64,000 nucleotides of DNA from JAEUKA01 sp035328405 (GCA_035328405.1 DAOLIT010000023.1:1-64000); one strand, 5' to 3'; positions 44,701-53,162 are shown, counted from the first letter of the stretch. Numbers and translations are program-made. The notes: generated from the sequence alone by a model not told the origin.

Positions 44701-47005
44701 GCACCTGCACTGACGGATCAACAGCCCGTCTTTCCGACGAAGGCTGCGGTCGCTCCCAAGCAGAAGCCGCTGGGTTTGCAGACGGGTGTTCCGTCGCTGC
44801 ACTGGCAGCCCTTTGTGAAATCGCTGTCGGAACCGCGCGAGCCTCAAAGCCACGCGCAGACGGCTCGCTGGCCGTTTCACGACCTGCACGGCTGTCGGAA
44901 ACCGGGAACAGCAGTTGCGGCTGAAACACCTCACGCTCAACACCTCGCACTTGGGCTGTTGCCTGCGCGTCGAGCTGCCTCGGCAGGAGCAACCATGGCG
45001 GAACCAGCGACGGCCCAGACGACACTCCCAACTCGCCCGCAGACTGCTGCGACATCCCCGCCGCAAGACCCACACCCGCCGCAAACAGTTCCGCCAAAGT
45101 CGCGGTCCCGCCAGCAGACAACCAAGGCCGAGCGAAAGTCGCGGCACCTGGAGCCGAAACCGACTGCGCCGCAGCGGGTTCTCGACCGACCGCCACCTGT
45201 GAAATCCGCTTTTCCGGTTCACGGGGCGTATCCCGGCCTTCCGAAACCACATGTGGCAGGTTCGCCTCCCATGTCGCAGGCTGTGCGGACATCGGGGTGG
45301 ATGAACGCAATACCTGCCGCACCGACGAGACCTCCCCTGAAGCAGGAGCATTCGCCGATGCCGCAGCACGGGGCGTCGCCACAGGTTGCGCCGCCTTGGC
45401 AAACCGGACGGGTTCTTCTGCCGTCGGATAGAACGCGAAGGGAAGCGCCTCAAACCCCGGACGGACGATCGCAGCCGAAGTCTCTGCGGTTTGCGTGAAC
45501 GCAGCCAGCCGACGGGCCACTTGCGCGGGCACGCCTGGCGCATGAATCCACTGCGAAGCCGAATGTGTACTTGCCGACGGAGACACCGTCGCATGCGAAC
45601 CCGAAACCCGTGCCGCCAGCCGCTCCACCTGCGCCCCAATGACTCCGGGAGCAGACCACGGTTTGGCCAGCGATGGAAGGATCGACGCTGCCGTTGCTGA
45701 GGCCGGTTCCGTGGAAATACCATCGGAACGTCCAGGCCACAGGCTCGACGACAATGCCGTGTGCAGGGGTGCTCCTGGATCGAATCGCGGAACGGTCCGC
45801 GCATGCTGCGAAGACACACCTCGACCGTCTGCATCCACAGCGTGCGGCCCCTGCGCACCAACCGCCGTCGCTGACTTTGCCTTCCCTGCGGTCTCGCCCC
45901 GGTTCGCTTCCGCTGCCCCCTGCGCAACTTCCGCTCGTCCACTGGTCGCCGCAGACATCGCCACAGGCGCAGCTTCCGCGAGCCCGCCCGCTCCCACGAG
46001 TTCCTCTGGCACCGCACTTCCCGTGACCGTCGCTGCAATCGACTTGTCAGCGGTTCGGACCGCAGCCGATCCCGTCTGCCTCGTCTCAGCAGCCACACGG
46101 CCTGCACCCTGCTCCGTCTGGCGCAGAGACGAAACCTGACCCACTGTCCTGCGGCTGTCCGCCGTGCGCGCCGATTCACGTTCTTCTCTCGCCGGAAGTG
46201 ACTGTAGGAGGTCCCCCGCCCGCAACACGCGGCTTGGAAGTCCTGCACCCACTTCCACCGAATCAGCAACTGCTGAGCCCTCGCTCGCGCTCACATGACC
46301 CATGTGTGCCGCGACGAACGGATCGTAAACCTGCAAGCCCATACGCGCATCGGACCAGCCCAAATGTTGAAAACTGCGTCCCAACGCCGTCAGCACAGGC
46401 AACGAAGACCGCTGAGCCAAAGCAGCCTCGGGTTGCCTGCTCGAAACCTGAAGCACTTCCTTCACACGAGCGAGATCGGCTTGCTCTGTCTGCGCACCGA
46501 CGGGAAGCATGCCTGTTGATGTTCGTGGCTCCCCTGCCGCAACAGTCGGGCTCTCTCGCAGCATTCCGTCTGCCTGACGAGGCAACTGGCCGGGACCTGT
46601 GGCCGCCGGAACAGACTTCCGCTCGTCGGGTGCCGCAAATGGAAGCTTGAGGGGCGACGCTTGCGCTCTCCCCGTCGGACTCGGAGCGATCCCAGACATT
46701 CGGTTCGGCGAACCTGGCAATCCACGCAATTCCGCCGTGGAAGGAATCCAACTCTCGACGGCAGAAAGCTGCGGATGAGCGGCGTCGCGAGTATCAAAAC
46801 CCAGCGGCACACGTTCCGAGAGCAAACCGAGAGAAGCAAAACGAGCCGAAAAGAACCGGTCCAAAAAGCCTTCTGTGCGACCGATGGACTTGAAAGCCCC
46901 CGTCGGCACAAATCGGCTTTCAATTCCCCGAAGCAGCCGGTCTATCGACGAAAGAAGTGTGGAAGAAAACGTCAAAATGGGCTGTGCGCTCGAACTTGTG
47001 GGCAT
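41729..47005 (-). CDS. 1758-residue repetitive protein of unknown function
   Basis: No signal peptide or membrane segment. The opening ('FSSTLLSSIDRLLRGIESRFVP') and the charged helical tail ('EDDKNSYRKTVKEHAEKVVEYMKASQ') are unlike the middle, which is Ala/Ser/Pro/Arg-rich and built from diverged modules of roughly 150-200 residues. Recurrent elements are 'LGxLAExFAxxxG' (for example 'GLGMLAELFAANVG', 'GTATLAELFAAGVG', 'GGLGLRSELFSALLG') and 'SRWAxxxxGLxFxP' ('SRWAIGPSGLSFVYDP', 'SRWALQTDFGLFFFPE', 'GRWLSVSGGLVFIPQ'). I count five to seven modules. Not recognised; a structural or scaffold role is possible. Confidence 0.7.
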   Translation of the reverse strand: MPTSSSAQPILTFSSTLLSSIDRLLRGIESRFVPTGAFKSIGRTEGFLDRFFSARFASLGLLSERVPLGFDTRDAAHPQLSAVESWIPSTAELRGLPGSPNRMSGIAPSPTGRAQASPLKLPFAAPDERKSVPAATGPGQLPRQADGMLRESPTVAAGEPRTSTGMLPVGAQTEQADLARVKEVLQVSSRQPEAALAQRSSLPVLTALGRSFQHLGWSDARMGLQVYDPFVAAHMGHVSASEGSAVADSVEVGAGLPSRVLRAGDLLQSLPAREERESARTADSRRTVGQVSSLRQTEQGAGRVAAETRQTGSAAVRTADKSIAATVTGSAVPEELVGAGGLAEAAPVAMSAATSGRAEVAQGAAEANRGETAGKAKSATAVGAQGPHAVDADGRGVSSQHARTVPRFDPGAPLHTALSSSLWPGRSDGISTEPASATAASILPSLAKPWSAPGVIGAQVERLAARVSGSHATVSPSASTHSASQWIHAPGVPAQVARRLAAFTQTAETSAAIVRPGFEALPFAFYPTAEEPVRFAKAAQPVATPRAAASANAPASGEVSSVRQVLRSSTPMSAQPATWEANLPHVVSEGRDTPREPEKRISQVAVGREPAAAQSVSAPGAATFARPWLSAGGTATLAELFAAGVGLAAGMSQQSAGELGVSSGPSLVPPWLLLPRQLDAQATAQVRGVEREVFQPQLLFPVSDSRAGRETASEPSARGFEARAVPTAISQRAASAATEHPSANPAASAWERPQPSSERRAVDPSVQVPVESPVRFQSEEGRFGRRSALGLSLGAVGAQSEAFARDHGVARPQELGYTSMGASERMQSRFEHSSGLPFAPEPYTVARQSLPSQSTSQSQPTSKAKASSAEALTDGKFAQTPFVRPALLSPQPAPTSIFDERAAFSAQSQAVAQVPAAGPGTVEPATSAPVTSFTPGTLSLGALSLRSEALARKVFGAWNAPTESALGHWHRAPGMSARLSSAFEHAVSRPSSGSGATGETGSRWAIGPSGLSFVYDPIPTATEDAARKDRKSSVPQRIQAEKGGLPTEQQQKVTVGNTDVASSAISIEHARPTARQAFVPAPLLDERAAFSAGSAAATTPEAPWRGLGGLGMLAELFAANVGVGTGAAAAVAHTLDVSSEKSLWPQWLAQLITKVSASETGARKLRELGLPVLELPTASPVSAVSGPKVGPTAKIDSSVRTPQAPTMAAPDRLLAGGLAATAESFAKRHGIVSVETATEFAGRQDEAEAAPTGRWLSVSGGLVFIPQDEKPTAKRGETASQKPMSATGTTRKEPTQTGSMSARLTDVGVVPTGVGSPSFAQTGGLGLRSELFSALLGPQRSGTSRQVDGSWFGWEDIVPLLASLPKRSASTDSTNATAPSRWALQTDFGLFFFPEMAGERGLSIRGAKPVLAPPTTKAPLESQGNLLGNAMPQATQVSPSKFATVPRTLSEQLFDRHSSSGAPLDLRGTPLLPLLASPQETGRKTGRGVEDVQRAFSQQVLSGFPKQRAMGESQQVGEMRTTLWPNMAMQQVERMEKLLSQLPSDWQPSTKVVSAVRQSGVALTPLWQELPRQIQQLRPYEKLEPTDAPRAQLPQISTAVAARSPSLSVVSSTEPARRESPTDDSSKQVEKQRAMEQAMQEAVTAMIKSGGQAAASARLLDAIRSHATSSATRSDERLNLGDLTMIALSMGQQRIAASSPDHPKDRLEPNVASALRMEKRKHVEDDKNSYRKTVKEHAEKVVEYMKASQSQGKSRGQF

Positions 47006-47151
47006 GGCAACCTAAGCCTCCCCGCCGCGTTGAAAGAGAAAAACCCCAACACGCAGGTTATCGGTTCATCATAGCCCGTGTTTCGCCTCGTCGGAAACAG
47101 CCTCTCAAAAAACCGATTTGCACGCGAAAAGTTCTGGGTTCCACTCGGGGA

Positions 47152-47925
47152 TTAAGTGTGTGCGTCAACCACACTGACACCTTTTTGCTCGAGCAAAGTC
47201 TGCACAATAAAACTTGCTACCTGACTTGGTTTCGTCCCAGGCCCAAAACCAGCGTCATATCCCCATTCCCTCGCCAGCTTATGATCGATTCTGGGCCCGC
47301 CCAAAATAAATAACAACTTGCGCATCCCATTTTTACGCGCTAGCTCGATCATTTGTTGCGCATTTTCTTGATGCACATCTCGCTGTGTAACAATCTGCGA
47401 AATCAAAATTGCATCCGCGTTAAGCTCACGCGCCTTCGACAACAAGACCGCGTTATCCACTTGTGCCCCAAGATTTCGAGCTTCAACCCAAGGGTAGGCT
47501 TCTAAGCCTTTGTCCCCAGCGTAACCTTTCATGTTTAAAATCGCGTCAATTCCAACCGTGTGCGCGTCAGTTCCTGTACAAGCCCCCACCACGACAAGCT
47601 TCCGACCCAAATGCTGCCGAATGATCGCATTTACTTCCTTAAAAGACCACGACGGCGCACTGACCTCTGGAACGGAAATCTCGGAAAAATCAACGCTGTG
47701 TGGCGTACTCGCGTAGACGACGAAAAAGCTGAAACTGTCGCCAGCGGGCTCCATCGTCGCGATCGAAATGTGAGTCAACCCAAGCTGCTCACACACCCGC
47801 CGAGCCGCCTCTTTTGCTCGCCCCGATGCCGGGACCGGAAGCGTGAACGAGAGCTGCAACCTCCCATCATCTTTCCGATCGCCATAGGGTCTTAAAAACA
47901 TAGGATGCTGCGCGTCGCCGTTCAT
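47152..47925 (-). CDS. kamE: Lysine 5,6-aminomutase beta subunit (KamE-like), orphan
   Basis: 257 residues, close to the family length. N-terminal 'LRPYGDRKDDGRLQLSFTLPV' dimerisation region, then a B12-binding domain with 'GTDAHTVGIDAILNMKGYAG': Asp120-x-His122-x-x-Gly125 is the cobalamin-binding signature and Lys133 corresponds to the lysine that holds PLP in KamE. Further signatures are 'SQIVTQRDVH', 'LLFILGGPRIDHKLAREWGYDAGFGPGT'. The enzyme (with alpha subunit KamD) migrates the amino group of D-lysine or L-beta-lysine using adenosylcobalamin. No kamD is in the window. It diverges from hypC with only 42 bases between start codons, so both promoters must be crowded there. Its GGAGGG sits right against the ATG, so Met9 (47901) may be the true start. 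Confidence 0.85.
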   Translation of the reverse strand: MNGDAQHPMFLRPYGDRKDDGRLQLSFTLPVPASGRAKEAARRVCEQLGLTHISIATMEPAGDSFSFFVVYASTPHSVDFSEISVPEVSAPSWSFKEVNAIIRQHLGRKLVVVGACTGTDAHTVGIDAILNMKGYAGDKGLEAYPWVEARNLGAQVDNAVLLSKARELNADAILISQIVTQRDVHQENAQQMIELARKNGMRKLLFILGGPRIDHKLAREWGYDAGFGPGTKPSQVASFIVQTLLEQKGVSVVDAHT

Positions 47926-47967
47926 CCCTCCAGTTTAGCAATATGATGCGGTCAGGTAGAGGTGTTC

Positions 47968-48207
47968 ATGTGTTTGGCTGTTCCAGCAGAAGTGCTCGAA
48001 GTGTTCGCCGATGATCGCGCAAAAGTGGACATGGGCGGAGTCCGCATGACCATCGGGACTGCGTTCATCGAGAATCCACAGGTTGGCGATTGGCTGCTCG
48101 TTCACGTCGGTCACGCGATAAACCGAATCGAAAAGGACGAGGCACGCAAGACCTTGGAATTGCTAACAGAGTTGTTCTCAACATCCACGGAACGTCACGA
48201 TGAGTGA
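47968..48207 (+). CDS. hypC: Hydrogenase maturation chaperone HypC
   Basis: 79 residues from the ATG at 47968, preceded by AGAGGTG; this puts the essential Cys at position 2 (MCLAVPAEVLEV), the family hallmark. It carries the Fe(CN)2CO unit with HypD and delivers it to the large subunit. The stop overlaps the hypD start by 8 bases. First gene of the hydrogenase run; a GTG two codons upstream is rejected because it would bury Cys2. Confidence 0.95.
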   Translation: MCLAVPAEVLEVFADDRAKVDMGGVRMTIGTAFIENPQVGDWLLVHVGHAINRIEKDEARKTLELLTELFSTSTERHDE

Positions 48208-49384
48208 TGCTCTGAAATCGCTCGACCGTTTTTCGGACAAAGAAGCCGTGTTGCAAGTCGCCGAGCGGTTGCGTGCGACGGCACAAGGTCATGGACCTTT
48301 GCAGTTTATGGAGTTCTGCGGAGGACATACACACGTTCTGTTTCGTTTCGGACTGCGGGAACTTCTCCCTCCTGAACTTTCGCTTGTCCATGGTCCAGGG
48401 TGTCCTGTCTGCGTACTCCCACGAGGAAAAATAGACTCTGTTCTCGATCTGCTCGATAGGAATCCCGATGTGATTCTGTGTACGTACGCAGACTTGCTGC
48501 GCGTTCCAGGAACCGCCGGAAGATCTCTTTTGCGTTGTCGAGCTGACGGAGCGACCGTGCGTGCCGTGTACTCTCCTCATCATGCCTTGGACCTGGCGCA
48601 ACAGAACCCGCACCGCAAAGTGGTGTTCCTGGCCATCGGCTTTGAGACCACCACTCCAGCGACGGCAATCACCATCCTGGAAGCCCAACGAGCAGGACTC
48701 ACCAACTTCTTTGTCTATTCTCTTCACCTGCTGACCCCTCCTGCGGTTGCGCATGTCCTGGAATCCCCGGAAATCCGTGAACATGGGACTGTGCAACTCG
48801 ATGGTTTTATCGGGCCCGGACATGTCTGCGCAGTCATAGGAACAGAGCCCTTTGAATACTTTGCAACCGAATTTCAGAAGCCGGTTGTGATCACAGGATT
48901 TGCTCCTGTAGACATGATGTTGGGACTCCTTGCACTCACACAACTTGCGCGGGAAGGGGCCTCTGGATGCCGGGTTGAGAATCTCTACCCTCGTGTTGTT
49001 ACCCGTCAGGGAAACACCAAAGCAAAAGCCATCGTTGCCGATGTATTTGAATTGCGACGGCTCAGTGCATGGCGCGGATTGGGAATGGTTCCATACAGTG
49101 CCTTCCGACTGCGCCCAGCGTACCAATCTTTTGACGTTGAACACCACTTCGACATCCGTGAGTTTGACACTCGAGATCATCCCGCATGTCTGTGCAGTGC
49201 CATTGTGCGCGGCGTGAAAAAACCGACCGATTGCAAACTATACGGAACGGGTTGTACGCCTGACACTCCCATTGGTTCCTGCATGGTCTCTGGGGAAGGC
49301 ACCTGCGCGGCTTACTTTGCCAGCGGAATCGGTCTCCCTCGTCGGAAACAGAATGTCACTCCCATGTCCACGGCAAAGACGTAA
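48200..49384 (+). CDS. hypD: Hydrogenase Fe-ligand assembly protein HypD
   Basis: 394 residues. Seen: 'FCGGHTHVLFRFG', 'VHGPGCPVCVLP' (conserved Cys pair), 'GFETTTPATA', 'GFIGPGHVCAVIG', a Cys-rich end 'KPTDCKLYGTGCTPDTPIGSCMVSGEGTCAAYF' that holds the [4Fe-4S] cluster. HypD is the scaffold, with HypC, on which the Fe(CN)2CO moiety is built. Overlaps hypC by 8 bases and is followed 27 bases later by hypX. Length is slightly above the ~370-residue norm. Cytoplasmic. Confidence 0.95.
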   Translation: MSDALKSLDRFSDKEAVLQVAERLRATAQGHGPLQFMEFCGGHTHVLFRFGLRELLPPELSLVHGPGCPVCVLPRGKIDSVLDLLDRNPDVILCTYADLLRVPGTAGRSLLRCRADGATVRAVYSPHHALDLAQQNPHRKVVFLAIGFETTTPATAITILEAQRAGLTNFFVYSLHLLTPPAVAHVLESPEIREHGTVQLDGFIGPGHVCAVIGTEPFEYFATEFQKPVVITGFAPVDMMLGLLALTQLAREGASGCRVENLYPRVVTRQGNTKAKAIVADVFELRRLSAWRGLGMVPYSAFRLRPAYQSFDVEHHFDIREFDTRDHPACLCSAIVRGVKKPTDCKLYGTGCTPDTPIGSCMVSGEGTCAAYFASGIGLPRRKQNVTPMSTAKT

Positions 49385-49410
49385 ACACATTCTTTCTGTT
49401 TGGCCTACCC

Positions 49411-51138
49411 ATGAAAATTCTTCTTCTCTCCCATGCTTTTCACTCCCTGACGCAGCGGATTTTTGTGGATCTGCTAGAGGCCGGACACGATGTATCTGTG
49501 GAATTGGACATTGCGGATTCCGTATCCCTTCGTGCCGCGAGTCTGTTTCACCCCGATGTCATTCTCGCGCCTTACCTCAAACGCCGGATTCCCAAAGAAC
49601 TGTTGGACAAGTACCTTTGTCTGATTCTACATCCCGGAATCGTCGGAGATCGCGGCCCCTCTTCTTTGGATTTTGCCCTATTGGAAGGTCGTTCACATTG
49701 GGCTGTAACCGTTTTCCAGGCGACCGATGTGTTGGATGGGGGTCCTGTGTTTGACTCCGTACATTTTCCCATGCGCCTCGCCCCCAAAAGCAGTCTGTAC
49801 CGACACGAAGTAACAGAGGCTGCGTCCGCTGCTGTGCGCCAAACCTTGTTGCTGCTGGATCGGGGGCAATGCAATCCAAAACCTCAGCCGGAACACGCCG
49901 TCCGTGTACAACCCAAATTGACCGCAGAATATCGCCGCGTTCATTGGGACCAAGACTCGACGCTATCTGTACTCCGAAAAATTCACAGCGGAGATTCCTT
50001 TCCCGGAACCATGGGAGATCTGTTTGGCAAGACCTATCGACTTTTGGGTGTACACCCCGAAACCAATCTGCGAGGTGTCCCTGGAACAGTGTTGGCGACA
50101 TTCCAAGATGCAATCTGCGTAGCGACGGTGGATGGGGCCGTTTGGATCTCCCATTTGCGTTCTGCGGAACCTCTTTTGGATCGCGTTCCTCTCAAACTTC
50201 CTGCAAAAAGGGTACTCTCTCCTTTTCTGTCTATGGTGCCCGAATCCACTGTCCAAACAACCCCTGTCGCATGTTCTGTGCAAGAGATTCGGTATGAGGA
50301 ACAAGGTCTTGTGGGAATGCTCTATTTCAATTTCATGGATGGCGCAATGAGCACAGAACGCTGTCACAAACTCAAGGACCTGGTTCTATCTGCAAGGCAA
50401 AAGCCCACCCGAGTCGTAGTGCTTTTTGGAGGAGAAGATTTTTTTTCAAACGGAATCGATCTCTGTTCCATCGAAGCTGCCGAACATCCAGCAGAGGAAT
50501 CCTTGAACAACTTGCTGGCCATGAATGCGCTTGTTCATGCGATTTTGACGACGACAACGCATCGAGTGATCGCGGCTTTGCAAGGCAATGCCGGTGCCGG
50601 GGGCGCATTTCTCGCCTTTGCTGCAGACAATGTTTGTGCAAGAAAAGGAGTCATCCTAAACCCACACTACAGAAACATGGGGAATCTGTATGGTTCGGAA
50701 TACTGGACCTATACGTTGCCAAAAAAAGTAGGTCTCAAGCACTCCCTTTTCCTGCGTGAACTCCGTCTTCCCATGGGAACAGAGGAAGCTCGATCGCTGG
50801 GTCTTGTGGACAGGGTTTTTGACGGACCAAATTCAGCCTTCCGTGATTCCGTGATCCGGTATGCGACAGACCTTGCATCCGACGATCAGTTTGACGATTT
50901 CATGACCGAAAAACGCGCGAAGCGGACGTTCGATGAAGCACAAAAACCGCTCGATTCCTATGCGCAAGAGGAACTTGCCCACATGCGGCTCCGCTTTTTT
51001 GGTTTTGATCCGAGCTACCATGTGGCACGCTACAACTTTGTGCATCACATCCCGATTTCGAGGACTCCTTTGCACCTTGCGAAACACCGTGATTTGCGCT
51101 GGCAAACCCATCACGACCGCAAAAGCAACCCAGGATAA
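49411..51138 (+). CDS. hypX: Hydrogenase maturation factor HypX (CO-forming)
   Basis: 575 residues in two parts. The N-terminal ~260 residues are a formyltetrahydrofolate transferase-like domain ('LCLILHPGIVGDRGPSSLDFALLEG', 'WAVTVFQATDVLDGGPVF'). The C-terminal ~290 are an enoyl-CoA hydratase/crotonase domain ('VVLFGGEDFFSNGIDL', 'ALQGNAGAGGAFLAFAADNV'). Established for HypX: it converts formyl-THF via formyl-CoA to CO, which becomes the CO ligand of the NiFe site when cells grow in air. Its presence points to aerobic maturation of this hydrogenase. It lies between hypD and hypA and is probably translated from the same transcript. Confidence 0.93.
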   Translation: MKILLLSHAFHSLTQRIFVDLLEAGHDVSVELDIADSVSLRAASLFHPDVILAPYLKRRIPKELLDKYLCLILHPGIVGDRGPSSLDFALLEGRSHWAVTVFQATDVLDGGPVFDSVHFPMRLAPKSSLYRHEVTEAASAAVRQTLLLLDRGQCNPKPQPEHAVRVQPKLTAEYRRVHWDQDSTLSVLRKIHSGDSFPGTMGDLFGKTYRLLGVHPETNLRGVPGTVLATFQDAICVATVDGAVWISHLRSAEPLLDRVPLKLPAKRVLSPFLSMVPESTVQTTPVACSVQEIRYEEQGLVGMLYFNFMDGAMSTERCHKLKDLVLSARQKPTRVVVLFGGEDFFSNGIDLCSIEAAEHPAEESLNNLLAMNALVHAILTTTTHRVIAALQGNAGAGGAFLAFAADNVCARKGVILNPHYRNMGNLYGSEYWTYTLPKKVGLKHSLFLRELRLPMGTEEARSLGLVDRVFDGPNSAFRDSVIRYATDLASDDQFDDFMTEKRAKRTFDEAQKPLDSYAQEELAHMRLRFFGFDPSYHVARYNFVHHIPISRTPLHLAKHRDLRWQTHHDRKSNPG

Positions 51139-51141
51139 TCC

Positions 51142-51513
51142 ATGCACGAATTGTCTCTGGCATTGTCTCTGCTTCGGCTTGTTTCCGAGGCTGCGTCTCA
51201 TGCAGGGGCATCGCGTGTGAAACGTGTGATGCTCGATGTGGGGGAAGGTTCAGGAGTACATTCCGAGGCACTCACGTTTTGTTTTCAAGAAGCAGCTCGC
51301 GGAACCCTCGCAGAGGGTGCCGAAATTCTGGTGAAGCGAGTCCCCCTCAAGCTGCATTGTAGGCACTGTTTGAAAACGTCATCACCTTCGGAATTTCGCC
51401 TGGTCTGTGAAGCGTGCGGGGAAAGCACTGTGGATCTTTGTGACGGACTCGACCTCAGCGTGTCCGCGATCGACATTGAGACTGAAAACAGCTTGGGAGT
51501 TCAAGATGTGTAA
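51142..51513 (+). CDS. hypA: Nickel chaperone HypA
   Basis: 123 residues. N-terminal 'MHELSLALSLL' with the nickel-binding His2, and a zinc site made of two CxxC pairs ('CRHC', 'CEAC'). It inserts nickel with HypB. Starts 4 bases after hypX, with AGGAT upstream, and overlaps the hypB start by 8 bases. Cytoplasmic. Confidence 0.95.
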   Translation: MHELSLALSLLRLVSEAASHAGASRVKRVMLDVGEGSGVHSEALTFCFQEAARGTLAEGAEILVKRVPLKLHCRHCLKTSSPSEFRLVCEACGESTVDLCDGLDLSVSAIDIETENSLGVQDV

Positions 51514-52327
51514 AGCGTGTGGTTGCAGTGCGGCAGCACATACAAAGCAGAGTGAGACAACGGGGAGCAACAGACTGGATGCCAAACACGATCATGAACA
51601 CGATCATGAACACGATCATGAACACGATCATGCACATCCACATTCCGACGGACACACGCATCGTGACGACGCCTTGGATGCTCACGAACAAAGGATCTCT
51701 GTAGGTCGCAGGGTATTGGAAAGGAACGATCAAGTTGCGGATCGGAATCACGCTTTTTTTGATCAACATGGAATTCGCGTGCTCCACCTGATGAGTTCAC
51801 CCGGCGCAGGAAAGACTCTTTTGCTTGAAAAGACACTGGCGTTGGCGTCGAAAGATTCCCCCATTTCTGTTTTGGTTGGCGATGTCGAGCAAGATCTGGA
51901 CGCACAACGGCTGGCAGCCGCAGGGGGACGTGTAAAACAGCTCAACACACATGGCTCATGTCATTTGGATGCAGCAAGCATTGAGCGGGAATTGGGGCAC
52001 TTTGTGAAACCCGAAAAGGGACTCCTGATCATTGAAAATGTGGGCAACTTGGTCTGCCCGGCTGCGTTCTCTTTGGGGGAACATGCAAAAGTAGTCCTTT
52101 TGTCCACTCCTGAGGGAGAAGACAAGCCCAGCAAATACCCCCTCATCTTTCACGATGCCTCTTGCATCGTGATCACCAAGACGGATCTATTGCCTTATGT
52201 TCCGTTCCGCAAAGAACAGTGCGAATCCCACATTCGCGCCGTCAATCCCAAAGCGCCTATCTTGTGGCTCAGCGCGCTGACCAGCGACGGAATGTACCGG
52301 TGGATGGAGTATTTGCGAACGATCTGA
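51506..52327 (+). CDS. hypB: Nickel-inserting GTPase HypB with His-rich region
   Basis: 273 residues from the ATG at 51506, which overlaps hypA and yields the N-terminal 'CKACGC' high-affinity nickel motif; the in-frame upstream start is rejected. A histidine/aspartate/glutamate-rich stretch ('HDHEHDHEHDH') follows, then the SIMIBI GTPase: P-loop 'SSPGAGKT', 'GSCHLDA' metal site, 'IENVGNLVCPA' and 'KTDLLPYV'. HypB loads nickel into the large subunit with HypA; the His stretch can also store nickel. It is the last hyp gene of this block. Confidence 0.95.
   Translation: MCKACGCSAAAHTKQSETTGSNRLDAKHDHEHDHEHDHEHDHAHPHSDGHTHRDDALDAHEQRISVGRRVLERNDQVADRNHAFFDQHGIRVLHLMSSPGAGKTLLLEKTLALASKDSPISVLVGDVEQDLDAQRLAAAGGRVKQLNTHGSCHLDAASIERELGHFVKPEKGLLIIENVGNLVCPAAFSLGEHAKVVLLSTPEGEDKPSKYPLIFHDASCIVITKTDLLPYVPFRKEQCESHIRAVNPKAPILWLSALTSDGMYRWMEYLRTI
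51587..51634 (+). repeat. Four 12-base in-frame repeats coding HDHE in hypB
   Basis: Consecutive near-identical copies of CACGATCATGAA, the fourth diverged, encode the nickel-binding histidine run of HypB. The unit keeps the frame, so copy changes would lengthen or shorten the run. Confidence 0.9.
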
Positions 52328-52515
52328 ATGTGGTCCAAGGGGGTCTACTGTCTGCGTCCCGCAACTGTCTTTTTTATGGCGAGGTCCGTGATAAATTGTG
52401 GACAAATCGCTGTGGTTTTGCTGCCCCTGTTCAGGATATGATGAGCATGCAGTCGTCGAGATGTTTCTGGCGGCAAGAGTTTGTTTTCCGTTGGCAACCT
52501 AGGGGACCTCAAGAC
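52328..52515. other. 188-base gap between hypB and signalling genes
   Basis: The only long interval in the hyp-to-hydrogenase run. No confident coding frame continues through it: a plus-strand frame covers it, but similarity of the following protein starts later. It may hold a second promoter for the signalling and structural genes; no reliable -35/-10 or -24/-12 pair could be defended. The site GGGGACC lies about 10 bases before the next start codon. Confidence 0.5.
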
Positions 52516-53133
52516 ATGTCTGACCCTGGTCGACAAAACCTTGAACGAGTGGTTTGCAGTTCTTGCGTCGATCTGTTCAAGACGCATGGCGTTTTGTTGA
52601 AACCTCTTTCCCATTCCGCAGAAAAGCCGAGGTCACTTGCGGGCGGAAGTCATCCCTCTGTTCCGTTCCAAACTCCGTGGGCGAGTGAGGAATTGACCTC
52701 CCTTTTGGTGGGTCTGGTCTCGATTTCAGGGGCAGGAATAGGAGGAAGTCTTGTCTTGGCAGGAATGTTTCCCGTGATCGCAGCGTGTTGTCCAGTACAG
52801 TCCGACGGAAGAAAATTCGCAGAAGACAATCCGACCGATGTCACCATGATGCGAGATGTGACGCGCGAATTGACAAACCAACTGGTTGGACGGATTCGGA
52901 ATCGGCTGGTTGCAAACGGAATTCTCTTTGACGCGCAACGGCCCACAGTCCTGTCTGGACAAAGCTCGGTTCGAGTCCTGGAAGCGCGCTCTTGTCCTCC
53001 TTTTGGATGGACCTCCAAGGTCGGCCCACTCTATCTTTGGTTTGACGTGGGGGCGTCTTTGGAGGTGTGCAAACAACTGGCCACAGCAACCGTGGAACCG
53101 GAACTCAAGGAGGGCGATCTCTTGCTCCTCTAG
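52516..53133 (+). CDS. CheX-like phosphatase-domain protein
   Basis: 205 residues from the ATG at 52516 (preceded by AGGGGACC; upstream in-frame Mets at 52438-52447 are possible). The N-terminal ~55 residues have a Cys pair ('CSSC', 14-17) and no known fold. The remainder resembles the CheX/CheC/FliY CheY-phosphatase fold: 'DVTRELTNQLVGRIRNRLVANG' contains Glu118-x-x-Asn121, the catalytic pair of CheX-type phosphatases. The domain removes phosphate from CheY. It sits directly before a CheY-like gene and a CheA-like kinase, which supports a dephosphorylation role. The family call rests on the motif and context rather than full-length similarity. Confidence 0.65.
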   Translation: MSDPGRQNLERVVCSSCVDLFKTHGVLLKPLSHSAEKPRSLAGGSHPSVPFQTPWASEELTSLLVGLVSISGAGIGGSLVLAGMFPVIAACCPVQSDGRKFAEDNPTDVTMMRDVTRELTNQLVGRIRNRLVANGILFDAQRPTVLSGQSSVRVLEARSCPPFGWTSKVGPLYLWFDVGASLEVCKQLATATVEPELKEGDLLLL

Positions 53134-53162
53134 TGTCTGTGGTTCCAAGCGGAGAACATGTC

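Noticed and set aside
41360..46650. Long plus-strand frames through the 1758-residue gene
   Set aside because: They are typical antisense frames of a GC-rich repetitive gene; the minus frame is longer and shows consistent modules.
52328..52515. A sigma-54-like promoter (TGGC...TTTG) before the CheX-like gene
   Set aside because: Only a few positions match the -24/-12 consensus and spacing is not convincing, so it was not annotated.
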